Position numbers and translations under genes: made by a program. Under the pieces are notes generated by a model. The model did no database searches, was not told the DNA's origin, and worked only from the letters and a program-made list of their open reading frames with translations. From the NCBI RefSeq assembly GCF_004342585.1, contig NZ_SLZQ01000005.1:62001-126000 (forward strand): a stretch of 64,000 nucleotides of DNA, read 5' to 3'. Below, in pieces: positions 56,311-64,000 of this stretch (position 1 is the stretch's first letter; every line of letters starts with the position of its first letter). The DNA is from Paucimonas lemoignei (lineage in GTDB: Bacteria; Pseudomonadota; Gammaproteobacteria; Burkholderiales; Burkholderiaceae_D).

Positions 56311-59238
56311 TTATTGACAAGCCTCACACTCTTCAAAGCCCGGATCGCCTGGACGCATCGTGCAGACCGGACCAGCGAGCTGATCTTCCGGAATCGGACC
56401 TGACGCAAATCCTCCCGCAGCACTGCCGACAGTCGGATCGGCCGACACGGCATTCAGTGCGCCGGCACGCGAGGTCGATTTCTCGGCGTGGGTCGCGGCG
56501 ATGGTGCGCAGGTAGTATGTCGTCTTCAAACCGCGCAGCCAGGCCAGCTTGTAAGTCTCGTCGAGCTTCTTGCCGGAGGCGCCTGCCATATAAATATTGA
56601 GCGACTGCGCCTGATCGATCCACTTCTGGCGGCGCGAGGCGGCCTCGACCAGCCACTTCGGCTCGACTTCGAAAGCCGTGGCGTAAATCTCGCGCAAGTC
56701 TTGCGGAATGCGGTCGATCTTCGCCAGGCTGCCGTCGAAGTACTTGAGGTCGGAGATCATGACTTCATCCCACAGGCCACGCGCCTTCAGGTCACGCACC
56801 AGGTACTCATTGATCTCGGTAAATTCACCCGACAGATTCGACTTCACATACAGGTTCTGGTAAGTCGGTTCGATGCAAGCCGACACGCCGATGATGTTGG
56901 AAATCGTCGCCGTCGGCGCAATCGCCACGCAGTTCGAGTTGCGCATGCCGTGCTGCTTGATGCGGGCACGCAGCGACGACCAGTCCATGGTTTCCTTGGT
57001 ATCGACCTCAAGGTAGCCGCCGCGTTCCTCGGCCAGCAGCTTCAGGGAATCCTGCGGCAGGATGCCGCGGTCCCACAGCGAGCCCTGGTAGGAGCTGTAA
57101 CGACCACGCTCTTCAGCCAGTTCGGTCGACGCCCAGTAAGCGTAGTAGCACACCGCTTCCATCGAGCTGTCGGCGAATTCCACTGCCTGCTGCGAAGCGT
57201 ACGGCACGCGCATCATGTGCAGGCAATCCTGGAAACCCATGATGCCCAGGCCAACCGGACGGTGACGCAGGTTGGAGTCACGCGCCTTCTTCACTGCATA
57301 GTAGTTGATGTCGATGACGTTATCCAGCATGCGCATGGCGGTGCGGATGGTCTTTTGCAGCTTTTCCACGTCCAGCCGCAGTTCGCCATTGACGTTCTTC
57401 ATGTGCGCCGGCATGTTGACCGAACCCAGGTTGCACACCGCGATTTCGGAATCGTTGGTGTTCAGGGTGATTTCGGTGCACAGGTTGGAGCTGTGAACCA
57501 CGCCGACGTGTTGCTGAGGCGAACGGATATTGCACGGATCCTTGAAGGTGATCCAGGGATGGCCGGTTTCGAACAGCATCGACAGCATCTTGCGCCACAG
57601 GTCCAGCGCCTGCACCTTCTTAAAGAGCTTCAATTCGCCGCGTGCCGCCTTGGCTTCGTAACCGAGGTAAGCCTGCTCGAAGGCCTTGCCGAACTTGTCA
57701 TGCAGATCCGGCACATCGCTCGGCGAGAACAGGGTCCACTCGCCTTTTTCCATGACGCGCTTCATGAACAGGTCGGGAATCCAGTTCGCCGTGTTCATGT
57801 CGTGGGTACGGCGGCGGTCGTCGCCAGTGTTCTTGCGCAGGTCGAGGAATTCCTCGACATCCAGGTGCCAGGTTTCCAGGTAGGCACAGACCGCGCCCTT
57901 GCGCTTGCCGCCCTGGTTGACCGCGACAGCGGTGTCATTGACGACCTTCAGGAACGGCACCACGCCTTGCGATTTGCCGTTGGTGCCCTTGATATGGGCG
58001 CCGAGTGCGCGCACCGGGGTCCAGTCATTTCCCAGGCCGCCGGCGAACTTGGCCAGCAAGGCATTTTCCTTGATCGCTTCGTAGATGCCGTCGAGGTCAT
58101 CGGACACGGTGGTCAGGTAGCAGGACGACAGCTGCGAACGCTGGGTGCCGGAGTTGAACAGGGTCGGCGTCGAGCTCATGAAGTCGAACGACGACAGCAG
58201 GTTGTAGAACTCGATGGCGCGCGCTTCGCGATCCGCTTCGTTCAAGGCCAGGCCCATCGCTACGCGCATGTAGAATGCCTGTGGCATCTCGATGCGGATG
58301 TCGCGGATATGCAGGAAATAGCGATCGTACAGGGTTTGCAGGCCGAGGTAACCGAACTGCAGGTCACGTTCCGGCTTCAGGGCCAGCGCCAGCCTGTTCA
58401 GGTCGAACTCGGCCAGCTTGGCATCGAGCAGCTCGGCTTCGATACCCTTCTTGATGAATTTCGGGAAGTATTCAATATAGTGAGCCGGCGCATCGGCTTG
58501 CGCGACTTCCTGGCCGAACACTTCCTTGCGGATGGTATGCATCAGCAGGCGTGCGGTCACCAGGCTGTAGGCCGGGTCCTTTTCCATCAGCGCGCGCGCG
58601 GCCAGGATGGCGGACTTGTACAGTTCCTCGACCGGCACGCCGTCGTACAGGTTTTTCAGGGTTTCGGAAAGGATCGCTTCGGCATCGACATGCTTTTCCA
58701 GGCCGGTGCCGGCAGCGCTGATCATCGCGCGTACTTTATCCATGTCCAGCGGACGGCGCTGGCCGTCTTCGATGACATGCAGTTGCGGCGCGTCGACCGC
58801 CGGCTTGGCAGCCTGCTGCTGCGCGCGCTCTTCCATGCGCTTGGCGCGGTACAGCACGTATGCACGCGCGACATCATGTTCGCCGGAGCGCATCAACGCC
58901 AATTCCACCTGGTCCTGCACGTCTTCGATATGAAAAGTGCCGCCGGCCGGCTGGCGGCGCACCAGGGCAGCCACCACGTTCGATGTCAGTTGCTCGACCA
59001 GCTCACGCACGCGCGCCGAAGCGGCACCCTGGCCGCCATTCACGGCCAGAAATGCCTTGGTCATGGCAACGGCAATCTTGGCCGGTTCAAATCCGACCAC
59101 GGCGCCATTACGGCGAAGAATGCGGTATTCACTGTGTGCGGCCAATGCCGCAGCAGCCGGTGCCGACACACCAACTGCGGGAGATGTCATACCGAGATCG
59201 ACGGGGGACTGAGTGGAAATTTCTTGGGTTGATTGCAC
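56311..59238 (-). CDS. nrdA: Class Ia ribonucleotide reductase alpha subunit with two ATP-cones
   Basis: A 975-residue catalytic subunit reducing ribonucleoside diphosphates. Two ATP-cone domains open the protein: YRILRRNGAVVGFEPAKIAVAMTKAF (about 38-125) and LHVIEDGQRRPLDMDKVRAMI (about 148-240). E. coli NrdA (761) has one; Pseudomonas NrdA has two. The barrel follows, with TLFNSGTQRSQLSSCYL (first active Cys), NLCTEITLNTNDSEIAVCNLGSVNMP (second) and a C-terminal redox pair in ECEACQ. The start is the GTG at 59238, with AGGAGG four bases upstream. Upstream, the frame stays open to 59427 without homology. Confidence 0.95.
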   Translation of the reverse strand: MQSTQEISTQSPVDLGMTSPAVGVSAPAAAALAAHSEYRILRRNGAVVGFEPAKIAVAMTKAFLAVNGGQGAASARVRELVEQLTSNVVAALVRRQPAGGTFHIEDVQDQVELALMRSGEHDVARAYVLYRAKRMEERAQQQAAKPAVDAPQLHVIEDGQRRPLDMDKVRAMISAAGTGLEKHVDAEAILSETLKNLYDGVPVEELYKSAILAARALMEKDPAYSLVTARLLMHTIRKEVFGQEVAQADAPAHYIEYFPKFIKKGIEAELLDAKLAEFDLNRLALALKPERDLQFGYLGLQTLYDRYFLHIRDIRIEMPQAFYMRVAMGLALNEADREARAIEFYNLLSSFDFMSSTPTLFNSGTQRSQLSSCYLTTVSDDLDGIYEAIKENALLAKFAGGLGNDWTPVRALGAHIKGTNGKSQGVVPFLKVVNDTAVAVNQGGKRKGAVCAYLETWHLDVEEFLDLRKNTGDDRRRTHDMNTANWIPDLFMKRVMEKGEWTLFSPSDVPDLHDKFGKAFEQAYLGYEAKAARGELKLFKKVQALDLWRKMLSMLFETGHPWITFKDPCNIRSPQQHVGVVHSSNLCTEITLNTNDSEIAVCNLGSVNMPAHMKNVNGELRLDVEKLQKTIRTAMRMLDNVIDINYYAVKKARDSNLRHRPVGLGIMGFQDCLHMMRVPYASQQAVEFADSSMEAVCYYAYWASTELAEERGRYSSYQGSLWDRGILPQDSLKLLAEERGGYLEVDTKETMDWSSLRARIKQHGMRNSNCVAIAPTATISNIIGVSACIEPTYQNLYVKSNLSGEFTEINEYLVRDLKARGLWDEVMISDLKYFDGSLAKIDRIPQDLREIYATAFEVEPKWLVEAASRRQKWIDQAQSLNIYMAGASGKKLDETYKLAWLRGLKTTYYLRTIAATHAEKSTSRAGALNAVSADPTVGSAAGGFASGPIPEDQLAGPVCTMRPGDPGFEECEACQ

Positions 59239-59466
59239 TTGGCCTCCTAATGCTAACTTGCCAACAGCAAAATGCCATCGGCGGTTGTATTGAAAAGCCC
59301 GCCATGCAACGAGCTTCCCCCCTTGATAAATTTGAATTTGCTTTTGCCCGAACACATGGACATCGCCATGCTCCAACCCGGGCGCTTTTGAAGAGATAGG
59401 TGCTGCTTTAACCGCAAGGCGCCTCAATAGGCATTGCCAAGGGTAAATGGCTCTTCAAAAGTATCA

Positions 59467-59482
59467 CCACTATATCTAGTGG
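59467..59482 (-). promoter_or_regulatory. NrdR box 2 (promoter-distal)
   Basis: CCACTATATCTAGTGG, a near-palindrome matching the consensus ACACWATATATWGTGT at 13 of 16 positions as I recall it. Its centre is 31 bp from that of the second box, three helical turns, the spacing required for NrdR binding. Upstream of nrdA on the minus strand. Confidence 0.85.
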
Positions 59483-59497
59483 TTTTATTTGTGAGAC

Positions 59498-59513
59498 AAA
59501 CTAATTCTAGTGC
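59498..59513 (-). promoter_or_regulatory. NrdR box 1 overlapping the nrdA -10
   Basis: AAACTAATTCTAGTGC, a second NrdR-like box. It overlaps the -10 hexamer of the predicted nrdA promoter. Together with the box at 59467-59482 it makes the standard paired operator by which the zinc/ATP-cone repressor NrdR turns off ribonucleotide reductase genes. Confidence 0.8.
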
Positions 59514-59532
59514 CTGAGATAGCACGGCGCAA
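59504..59532 (-). promoter_or_regulatory. Predicted nrdA promoter
   Basis: On the minus strand, TTGCGC (59527-59532) and TAGAAT (59504-59509) are separated by 17 bp. The -10 lies within an NrdR box. Transcription would start near 59497, giving a leader of about 260 nt before the nrdA GTG. The rest of 59239-59588 contains no gene I can support. Confidence 0.6.
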
Positions 59533-59588
59533 TACATTTTTGCATTCAAAAAAATAATTTTTTGCTGTAGCGCAGTTGACAATCGGCA

Positions 59589-60209
59589 TTACTTAGATTC
59601 TAGAACCGGAAAGCGCAGAACCCGCTGACAGACATGATCCTCGTCCTGCTGCTTAATGAGTGAGCAATAGGATTCCCAGTCAAAGAAAGGACCGGGATCG
59701 GTCTTGCGGCCTGGCGCAATATGCTCATGTCCCGTTACTGCGCGAAGCGGGTGACGGCGCTGCAACGCCGCCGTAAGCGCAGCAAGCGTCAGATACTGCG
59801 GCGCCTCAAATGGCACAAAGTCGCTGCCCTCCAGTTCGACCCCGATGGAGAAATCATTGCAACGCTCCTTTCCCTCGAACTTCGACAAGCCGGCATGCCA
59901 GGCGCGGTCGTTGGTGGAGACAAACTGGATGAGGCTGCCATCGCGCCGAATCAGGAAATGGGCGGATACGCGCAAAGTCCGCAGCTGATCGAAGTACGGA
60001 TGGGCGTCGCAATCGAGGCAATTGCCAAACAAATCAGCGATATAGGACCCGCCAAACTGCCCCGGCGGCAGGCTGATGTTGTGAATGACCAGCAAATCGA
60101 TAGCTGACGAATCCGGACGCGCGTCAAAATTGGGCGACGGTTGGCGCTGCGCTTGCTCGCACCAGCCGGTGTCGTCAATGCTCAGGAACGGCAAGTCAAT
60201 CCGGCTCAT
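59589..60209 (-). CDS. ampD: 1,6-anhydro-N-acetylmuramyl-L-alanine amidase
   Basis: A 206-residue zinc amidase of the Amidase_2 family cleaving recycled anhydro-muropeptides. IDLLVIHNISLPPGQFGGSYI (about 37) contains the first zinc His, VSAHFLIRRDGSLIQFVSTNDRAWHAGLS (about 82) the catalytic region, and ALTAALQRRHPLRAVTGHEHIAPGRKTDPGPFFDW (about 140) the last His and Asp ligands. Overlaps the pilR stop by 14 bp. Together with Mpl it indicates an intact murein-recycling route. Relevant to beta-lactamase induction in species with AmpR/AmpC, which are not visible here. Confidence 0.96.
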   Translation of the reverse strand: MSRIDLPFLSIDDTGWCEQAQRQPSPNFDARPDSSAIDLLVIHNISLPPGQFGGSYIADLFGNCLDCDAHPYFDQLRTLRVSAHFLIRRDGSLIQFVSTNDRAWHAGLSKFEGKERCNDFSIGVELEGSDFVPFEAPQYLTLAALTAALQRRHPLRAVTGHEHIAPGRKTDPGPFFDWESYCSLIKQQDEDHVCQRVLRFPVLESK

Positions 60210-61689
60210 GAATATTCAACCTTTGCATCCGGTAGCGCAACTGGCGAAAACTGATGCCCAGCAGTTCGGCAGCCTGCGTGCGATTGAAGCGGGTTTTCCC
60301 CAGCGCCTGACAAATCATTTCGCGCTCGATCTGGTCAAGGTAATCGGGCAGCATGATGGGCAAATCCGGAAGGGATGGCTTGCCTGATTGGGAATCGACG
60401 GTGATAGTCTCGGCCTCGCTTATTATATCGGGCAAGACTGGCTGTTCCGTGACTGGCGGCGCAACGGCTGGCTGCGGCGCCGAGACAACTGCGGCTGGCG
60501 GCTCCGCATCATGGTTGACGGTGGCCGAGGGTTTCAATGCCAGGTCTGCGACTTCGATCACATCCTCATTGGCGAAGGCCAGAGCGCGCTCCAGGATATT
60601 TTCGAGTTCGCGCACGTTGCCAGGGAACGCATAGCTGCGCAAGGCCGCCAGCGCTTCCGGCGTCAAGTGCGCTTTTTTCCCCTCGGGTCCGGCAAGCTTG
60701 GCAAGGATCGCATCGGCGAGCAAGCCGATATCCTCAAGCCGCTCGCGCAATGGCGGCAGTCGCAGCTCAATCACATTCAGCCGGTAATATAGATCCTGCC
60801 TGAACTTGCCCTTTTCGACACATTCCGCCAAGTTCTGGTGGGTCGCGCTGATCAGGCGGACATCGACCGGCTCTTCAATCGTTGCGCCCACCTTGCGCAC
60901 CCGGCGCTCCTGGATGGCGCGTAACAGCTTGACCTGCATGGCCAATGGCAGGTCCGCCACTTCATCGAGCAGGAGCGTGCCGCCGTTGGCAGCCTGAAAA
61001 AAGCCGTCACGATCTTCCGCAGCGCCGGTGAATGCGCCCTTGCGGTAGCCGAAGAACTCGGCTTCCATCAAGGCTTCCGGTATCGCGCCGCAATTGACGG
61101 CGATGAAAGGCTTGTCCGCGCGCGCACTTTGCGCATGGATATCGCGTGCTGCCAATTCCTTGCCGGTGCCAGATTCGCCGGTAATGGCGATCGGCGCCAT
61201 GCTGCGCGCCAGACGCACGATCTGGGTGCGCAAATCGCGCATCAGCGCCGATTCCCCCATCAGGCGCAGGGCGGTGCCGTTTGATGCCGTTGCGGCAACC
61301 TTGCCCGGTGCCGGCGCCGCCGTGCTGATCCGCAAGGCGGATTGCACCAGCAGGCGCAATTGATCCAGGCCGACCGGCTTGCTGAGATAATCGAAAGCGC
61401 CGGCCTTGAGCGCGGTGACGGCATTCTCGGCGCTGCCGAATGCGGTAATGACGGCAATCGGGATATTTTTCGCCCCGCCGGTGACTTCGCGCACCAGTTC
61501 GATGCCCAGCCCATCTGGCAGGCGCATGTCGGTCAGGACCAGCGCATAGTCATGCTGTTGCAAGAATGCGCGGGCAGTCGACAAGCGATCGGCGCTATCC
61601 ACATCGAGCCCCATCTTGAGCAGAGTAATCTCGACCAGTTCGCGCAAATCCGCTTCATCGTCAACAACGAGTATCCTGGGTACAGTCAT
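60196..61689 (-). CDS. pilR: Sigma-54-dependent response regulator PilR
   Basis: A 497-residue NtrC-type activator, expected to drive pilA transcription. Receiver domain 1-120 with D10/D11 and phospho-D54. AAA+ domain about 140-375 with Walker A GESGTGKE, the sigma-54 contact loop GAFTGA and the Walker B GGTLLLDEVADL. A Pro/Ala/Val linker, then a Fis-type helix-turn-helix at the end (FNRTQAAELLGISFRQLRYRMQRL). The ATG at 61689 gives MTVPRILVVDD; a TTG six bases upstream is the alternative. Follows pilS by 21 bp. Confidence 0.95.
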   Translation of the reverse strand: MTVPRILVVDDEADLRELVEITLLKMGLDVDSADRLSTARAFLQQHDYALVLTDMRLPDGLGIELVREVTGGAKNIPIAVITAFGSAENAVTALKAGAFDYLSKPVGLDQLRLLVQSALRISTAAPAPGKVAATASNGTALRLMGESALMRDLRTQIVRLARSMAPIAITGESGTGKELAARDIHAQSARADKPFIAVNCGAIPEALMEAEFFGYRKGAFTGAAEDRDGFFQAANGGTLLLDEVADLPLAMQVKLLRAIQERRVRKVGATIEEPVDVRLISATHQNLAECVEKGKFRQDLYYRLNVIELRLPPLRERLEDIGLLADAILAKLAGPEGKKAHLTPEALAALRSYAFPGNVRELENILERALAFANEDVIEVADLALKPSATVNHDAEPPAAVVSAPQPAVAPPVTEQPVLPDIISEAETITVDSQSGKPSLPDLPIMLPDYLDQIEREMICQALGKTRFNRTQAAELLGISFRQLRYRMQRLNIHEPD

Positions 61690-61710
61690 ATTCAATTCTT
61701 GTTATCAGAG

Positions 61711-63486
61711 TCAATGCGTACTTGCCATGGCCAGCGTGATGACGAAACGTCCACCAGCCGTTTCCGTGCTGCCGTCGCGGGCGTAGTACTCGTAATCCAG
61801 CATGGCGCCATTGTTCAGGCAAAGTTCCCGAGCCAGGTAAAGTCCGAGACCGGTTCCCTTGTTGGAGGTCGTATAAAAAGGCTCGAACAGATGTGCCCTC
61901 ACCTCGGGAGAGATGGGTACACCATCGTCCTGCACATGCAACTCCAGGCGGCCTGCCAGGCCGGGGGCAGCATGAATACGGATGCTGCCGCTGCGGCCGC
62001 TTGCATAGCGCATGGCATTGGACAGCAGGTTGACGATGACTTCCCGCAAATGCAGCGGATCGAACCAGACCTGCAATCCCGCCATATTGCCAAGCTTGAT
62101 CAAGTCAGGCGCCAAACTATGCGTCTCGCGGAATTCCGCCAGCGTTTCAGCGATAAAGTCAGCTAGCACGAGCGGCGACGTCTGCGGCTGGGCCTTGCGC
62201 GACAGCTTCAGGATATCTTCGATCATGCAATTCAATCGCTTGACGTTGTCGCCGACGATGCTCAGGAGGCGAGCCTGTGCCGGATCCACTTGTTCTTCCG
62301 CAAGCAATGCTGCGGCATAAGAAATCGCCGACAAGGGGTTGCGCACCTCATGCGCAATACTCGCCGTCAGGCGCCCCATCGATGCCAACTTCAATTGCTG
62401 CGCCCTGTTTTCGATCTCGGTGACATCTTGCAGGAAAATCACGGCACGATCATCCAGCCCCTCCTCGGCATATACCTTGGCAAAACGCAGTTTGAGATGC
62501 GCCGCAAGGTCGCGCCGCATGCCGCGCAAGGCACTGCCCGTATAAGACACCATGTCTTCCGGCGGCTTGATTGTCACAAATGCAGCCTGCTCATCCGAGA
62601 CACGCTGATCTGTTCTCTGTAATGGGGCATGCCCTTGCCACTTAAAGAAGGCCTCTGCCAACGGCGTCAGCGTTACGGTTTCATGCAACCTCACACGTGT
62701 CGAGGTATCCATGCAGGCAATGCCCAGCATGCGTTCGGCCGCCGGATTGGCAGTCAGGATCGTGCCGCCGGATGACACCACCAGCACGCCGTCATCCATG
62801 TCGGCGATCACCATGCGGTTGATTGCTTCCTGCAGTTGCAAGTCCTTGCCACGCTGCGCCGCAATCTCTTCCTGATGAATGAGCTTGGCCGCCAGCCGGT
62901 TGATGACAACGACTGCCGCAAAAAAAGCCGCGCCGTACAAGCCCGCCTGGGAAATGGACACCTCTGCCGATTCGGTCGCCAGGCGGAAGGCGTTTTCCCC
63001 CAGCAGGATCAGGCTGACCAGTGAAGTGAAAAACAGCGCCCACACCAGCGGTGCCAGGATGGCGCAGCCGGCCAGCGGAAACAGATACAGGATCGCCAGC
63101 CCGCTCTTGCCGCCGCCTGCACTAATATAGAGCACGGAAATAACAGCGACATCGATCAGGATTTGCGACAGCAGCTGCAAAAGAAAGCGTCGCTTGAAAT
63201 TCGTGGCCAGCACGATCAATCCAAGCGCCAGCAACAGATAAATCAAACCGGCAGCAAGATCGAACAGGCGATCCATTTCCAGGAAAGTCTTCTTACCATT
63301 CAGGCTGATATAAATCAGCAACACGATGGCGATGACGACCCGTGTCAGGGAAAAGGTTTGCAGCGAACGCCAGAAGGTATCGCGCGACGCCGGGCCATGC
63401 GGTGCAGCGGCCAGCCTTCCGGTTGGTAAAACTAGGCGCTTGAGGTCTTGCGATTGCAAATAGGTATTCAAGACATTCCCGTTCAC
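61711..63486 (-). CDS. pilS: Type IV pilus sensor histidine kinase PilS
   Basis: A 591-residue membrane sensor kinase partner of PilR. Six hydrophobic segments lie at about 40-205, a PAS-like part with INRMVIADMDDGVLVVSSGGTILTANPAAERMLG at about 230-265, HisKA with the phospho-His in SIAHEVRNPLSAISYAAALLAEE near 380, and a HATPase_c domain with the N box VIVNLLSNAMRYA near 497 and GTGLGLYLAREL near 553. The start is a GTG that overlaps the PP0621 stop (GTGA). In Pseudomonas PilS senses pilin levels in the membrane. Confidence 0.95.
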   Translation of the reverse strand: MNGNVLNTYLQSQDLKRLVLPTGRLAAAPHGPASRDTFWRSLQTFSLTRVVIAIVLLIYISLNGKKTFLEMDRLFDLAAGLIYLLLALGLIVLATNFKRRFLLQLLSQILIDVAVISVLYISAGGGKSGLAILYLFPLAGCAILAPLVWALFFTSLVSLILLGENAFRLATESAEVSISQAGLYGAAFFAAVVVINRLAAKLIHQEEIAAQRGKDLQLQEAINRMVIADMDDGVLVVSSGGTILTANPAAERMLGIACMDTSTRVRLHETVTLTPLAEAFFKWQGHAPLQRTDQRVSDEQAAFVTIKPPEDMVSYTGSALRGMRRDLAAHLKLRFAKVYAEEGLDDRAVIFLQDVTEIENRAQQLKLASMGRLTASIAHEVRNPLSAISYAAALLAEEQVDPAQARLLSIVGDNVKRLNCMIEDILKLSRKAQPQTSPLVLADFIAETLAEFRETHSLAPDLIKLGNMAGLQVWFDPLHLREVIVNLLSNAMRYASGRSGSIRIHAAPGLAGRLELHVQDDGVPISPEVRAHLFEPFYTTSNKGTGLGLYLARELCLNNGAMLDYEYYARDGSTETAGGRFVITLAMASTH

Positions 63487-63731
63487 GTGCCCGGACCAGC
63501 CTGACGTCGGTGCTCGTCACAACAATACACCGCGCCGGAAGCATGTCTGACGGCTTCCGAAGCAGGAATGTAGAGGCCGCAATGGCTGCATGGCAGCATT
63601 CCTTCCGGTTTGCCTTGATGTCCGGGCGACCGGGATTCCATTTGGCCGGCGCCTTGACTCGCCTGCTGCTTGCTGCGCATGATCCAGGCCACCACCAGGA
63701 TCACGATAACCATCCAGATTAATAGCTTCAT
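63483..63731 (-). CDS. PP0621-family small membrane protein with a zinc-ribbon-like tail
   Basis: An 82-residue protein. One N-terminal TM (LLIWMVIVILVVAWIM) is followed by a polar linker and a Cys-rich end (CSHCGLYIPASEAVRHASGAVYCCDEHRR) suited to bind one metal through CxxC, His and a CC pair. Function unknown. It is wedged between a CcsA-like gene and pilS with ATGA and GTGA overlaps on both sides, so its synthesis is tied to theirs. Confidence 0.88.
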   Translation of the reverse strand: MKLLIWMVIVILVVAWIMRSKQQASQGAGQMESRSPGHQGKPEGMLPCSHCGLYIPASEAVRHASGAVYCCDEHRRQAGPGT

Positions 63732-64000
63732 GCCAATCCCCGGTGCAGCACCACTTCCATTACAAAACGACTACCTACGTAGGCAAGCAACAGGGTGGCA
63801 AAACCGCTCAGGGTAAAGCTCAGTGCCGTCTTGCCGCGCCAGCCGCGCCAGCGCCGGCCGACCAGCAGCAATCCGAACATGAACCACGACAGCATGGTGA
63901 ACACTGTTTTATGGTTCCATTTCACTGGCATGCCGAACAATTGTTCCGAGAATATGATCCCCGAAAAAACCGTCAAGCTCAGCAGGATGAACCCGAGTGT
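63728..64000 (-). CDS. CcsA/YpjD-type cytochrome c assembly membrane protein, C-terminal end (partial)
   Basis: The frame is open through the window edge, so only the last 90 residues are seen. They contain three hydrophobic stretches (IFSEQLFGMPVKWNHKTVFTMLSWFMFGLLLVG and SFTLSGFATLLLAYVGSRFVMEVVL). A conserved WNHKTVFT-type element resembles the CcsA/HemX family, where a WxHK segment occurs near the C-terminus. First gene seen of a ccsA-PP0621-pilS-pilR-ampD run. Confidence 0.8.
   Translation of the reverse strand, partial: TLGFILLSLTVFSGIIFSEQLFGMPVKWNHKTVFTMLSWFMFGLLLVGRRWRGWRGKTALSFTLSGFATLLLAYVGSRFVMEVVLHRGLA

Noticed and set aside
56488-59232. 914-codon open frame on the plus strand opposite nrdA
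   Set aside because: It mirrors the codon bias of nrdA, has no family motif, and nrdA is certain. The same holds for the long antisense frames opposite pilJ (31054-33177), pilL and algC.

Overview
The window is a gene-dense chromosomal segment of a Gram-negative betaproteobacterium (order Burkholderiales, most likely family Oxalobacteraceae, e.g. a Herminiimonas/Janthinobacterium/Collimonas relative). The placement rests on the gene content and order (pcm-rhodanese-tolC, yqgE-ruvX-pyrR-pyrB-pyrC'-plsC, rubredoxin next to pilGHIJL, aroQ-accB-accC-prmA-DUF3426, PP0621-pilS-pilR-ampD), on the high GC, and on protein sequences recalled from that group. The genus cannot be fixed without a database search. 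I saw no rRNA, tRNA, IS element, prophage or CRISPR array. It is almost all core genome.

Layout. 1-7.3 kb: the end of a TetR regulator, an RND pump (adaptor plus HAE1 permease), pcm, a rhodanese and tolC. 7.3-13.9 kb: a second, complete AcrR-AcrA-AcrB-OprM-type efflux locus with a recognisable AcrR operator between acrR and acrA. 14-18.7 kb (minus strand): waaA, algC and a WbpM/CapD-type nucleotide-sugar dehydratase, all envelope polysaccharide genes. 19-24.5 kb: apaH on plus, then a minus-strand run yqgE-ruvX-pyrR-pyrB-pyrC'-plsC, in which the dihydroorotase has lost most of its metal ligands. 24.6-34.6 kb (minus): the pil-chp chemosensory operon for type IV pili (pilG, pilH, pilI, pilJ and a 2068-residue PilL), ended by a clear terminator. 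34.8-37.3 kb: rubredoxin, a divergent ThiD-like kinase and hemL. 37.3-45.9 kb (minus): corA with a heavily structured leader, mtgA, aroE, a TonB-like protein, an RNB ribonuclease, ubiC, a YqiA-like esterase and mpl. 45.9-53 kb (plus): a nucleotidyltransferase-like hypothetical, a TlpA-type thioredoxin, aroQ, accB, accC, prmA, a zinc-ribbon/DUF3426 protein and a PfkB kinase. 53.1-64 kb (minus): DUF167, YggT, a lysine/alanine-rich H1-like protein made of 51-bp repeats, nrdA-nrdB with paired NrdR boxes, ampD, pilR, pilS, a PP0621-family protein and the end of a CcsA/YpjD-type membrane protein.

How the parts fit. Two type IV pilus control systems are present: the Chp chemosensory array (24.6-34.6 kb) and PilS/PilR (60.2-63.5 kb); no pilus structural gene is in view. 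Envelope functions dominate: efflux (two RND pumps and two outer-membrane channels within 14 kb), LPS core and O-antigen sugar synthesis, and peptidoglycan synthesis and recycling (mtgA, mpl, ampD). The most useful regulatory signals read directly from DNA are the AcrR operator at 8023-8046, the two NrdR boxes 31 bp apart at 59467-59513, the corA leader at 38287-38500 and several intercistronic hairpins. I did not find a convincingly new defence or mobile system. The best candidates for undescribed biology are the corA leader RNA, the divergent ThiD-like protein, the nucleotidyltransferase-like protein next to mpl, and the recently expanded H1-like repeat gene.
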